This document shows positions 63,909 through 64,000 of a stretch of DNA of 64,000 bases, piece after piece. This stretch comes from Velthaea sp965214335 (lineage in GTDB: Bacteria > Vulcanimicrobiota > Vulcanimicrobiia > Vulcanimicrobiales > Vulcanimicrobiaceae), in NCBI GenBank assembly GCA_965214335.1, contig CBDCBO010000002.1, positions 1 to 64,000 on the forward strand. Reading direction: 5' to 3'. The position numbers and the translations under genes were made by a program. The notes beneath the pieces were generated by a model that was given only the letters and a program-made list of their open reading frames with translations, was not told the origin of the DNA and did no database searches. Every line of letters starts with the position of its first letter. The first letter of the stretch is position 1.

Positions 63909-63945
63909 AAAGGCCTCGCTGTCGTTCCGACGATGCGAGGCCTTT
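63909..63945. terminator. Strong hairpin between rplA and a convergent gene, probable bidirectional terminator
   Basis: An 11-bp perfect stem, AAAGGCCTCGC 63909-63919 with GCGAGGCCTTT 63935-63945, encloses a second small stem GTCG/CGAC. The A/T ends of the stem give short T runs on either strand. It lies 25 bp after rplA and 10 bp from the stop of the minus-strand gene at the edge. Confidence 0.75.
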
Positions 63946-63954
63946 GTCTTGGCA

Positions 63955-64000
63955 TTATGGTTTGCGCAGCCGCTGGCGCACGTAGGTGGCCGTAAAGCCG
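63955..64000 (-). CDS. C-terminal end of a gene cut by the right edge
   Basis: The minus strand is open from the edge to TAA at 63955-63957 and encodes a tail GFTATYVRQRLRKP. It is too short for any assignment. It is accepted as a gene end only because it stops right before the hairpin that fits a shared terminator. Confidence 0.4.
   Translation of the reverse strand, partial: GFTATYVRQRLRKP

Overview
The window is about 62-63% GC by eye, gene-dense, and reads as the chromosome of a motile diderm bacterium. Evidence for an outer membrane is a TonB-dependent-receptor-like protein at 58.4-61.9 kb and a beta-barrel protein at 28.3-29.2 kb. Evidence for motility is flhB-flhA followed by cheC, cheA and cheW. 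The mix (GatCAB amidotransferase, MutS2, RpoB with a long acidic tail, many orphan lipoproteins, Kdp, TonB receptors) suits Candidatus Eremiobacterota (WPS-2/Vulcanimicrobiota). That assignment is an inference from gene style, not from a marker alignment. I see no phage, insertion sequence, CRISPR array or other mobile element.

Layout. 0-7 kb: flagellar export genes flhB (cut by the window edge) and flhA, a broken YcgR-like PilZ gene, cheC, a broken cheA, and cheW. This is the only part of the window where frames are interrupted (three single-base indel sites within 1.7 kb). 7-17.5 kb: RNA and translation housekeeping: an RlmD/TrmA-type methyltransferase, gatC-gatA-gatB-mutS2-tyrS in tight tandem, a zinc-ribbon protein, Hsp33, HU and tRNA-Pro(GGG). 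17.7-23.5 kb: small single genes (RNase HI, histidine kinase, polysaccharide deacetylase, DUF3465, GNAT, Nudix, TetR-like), several overlapping tail to tail.

23.7-33.9 kb is a potassium locus. KdpFABC is preceded by an uncalled 29-codon ORF overlapping kdpF. The usual KdpD/KdpE pair is missing. In its place are a NarL-type regulator, a separate membrane GAF histidine kinase, and a divergent protein made of two KdpD sensor modules in tandem with no kinase domain. 34.1-39.3 kb is a five-gene overlapping run: two nickel/cobalt-type transporters, two secreted DUF4331-type proteins and a TPR protein. It is the best candidate here for an undescribed system, probably metal-related.

40.7-64 kb: fasciclin protein, FUSC-type transporter, rpoB alone (strong promoter, terminator-like hairpin in its leader, no rpoC downstream), a GAF-GGDEF-EAL protein with a fresh 27-bp tandem duplication, ABC-F ATPase, SpoIIE-type phosphatase, alkB under a perfect CGAAC-N4-GTTCG SOS-box-like palindrome, M16 protease, TonB-type receptor, DUF1697, and an isolated rplK-rplA pair 15 kb from rpoB. 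The ancestral rplKAJL-rpoBC cluster is therefore broken up in this genome.
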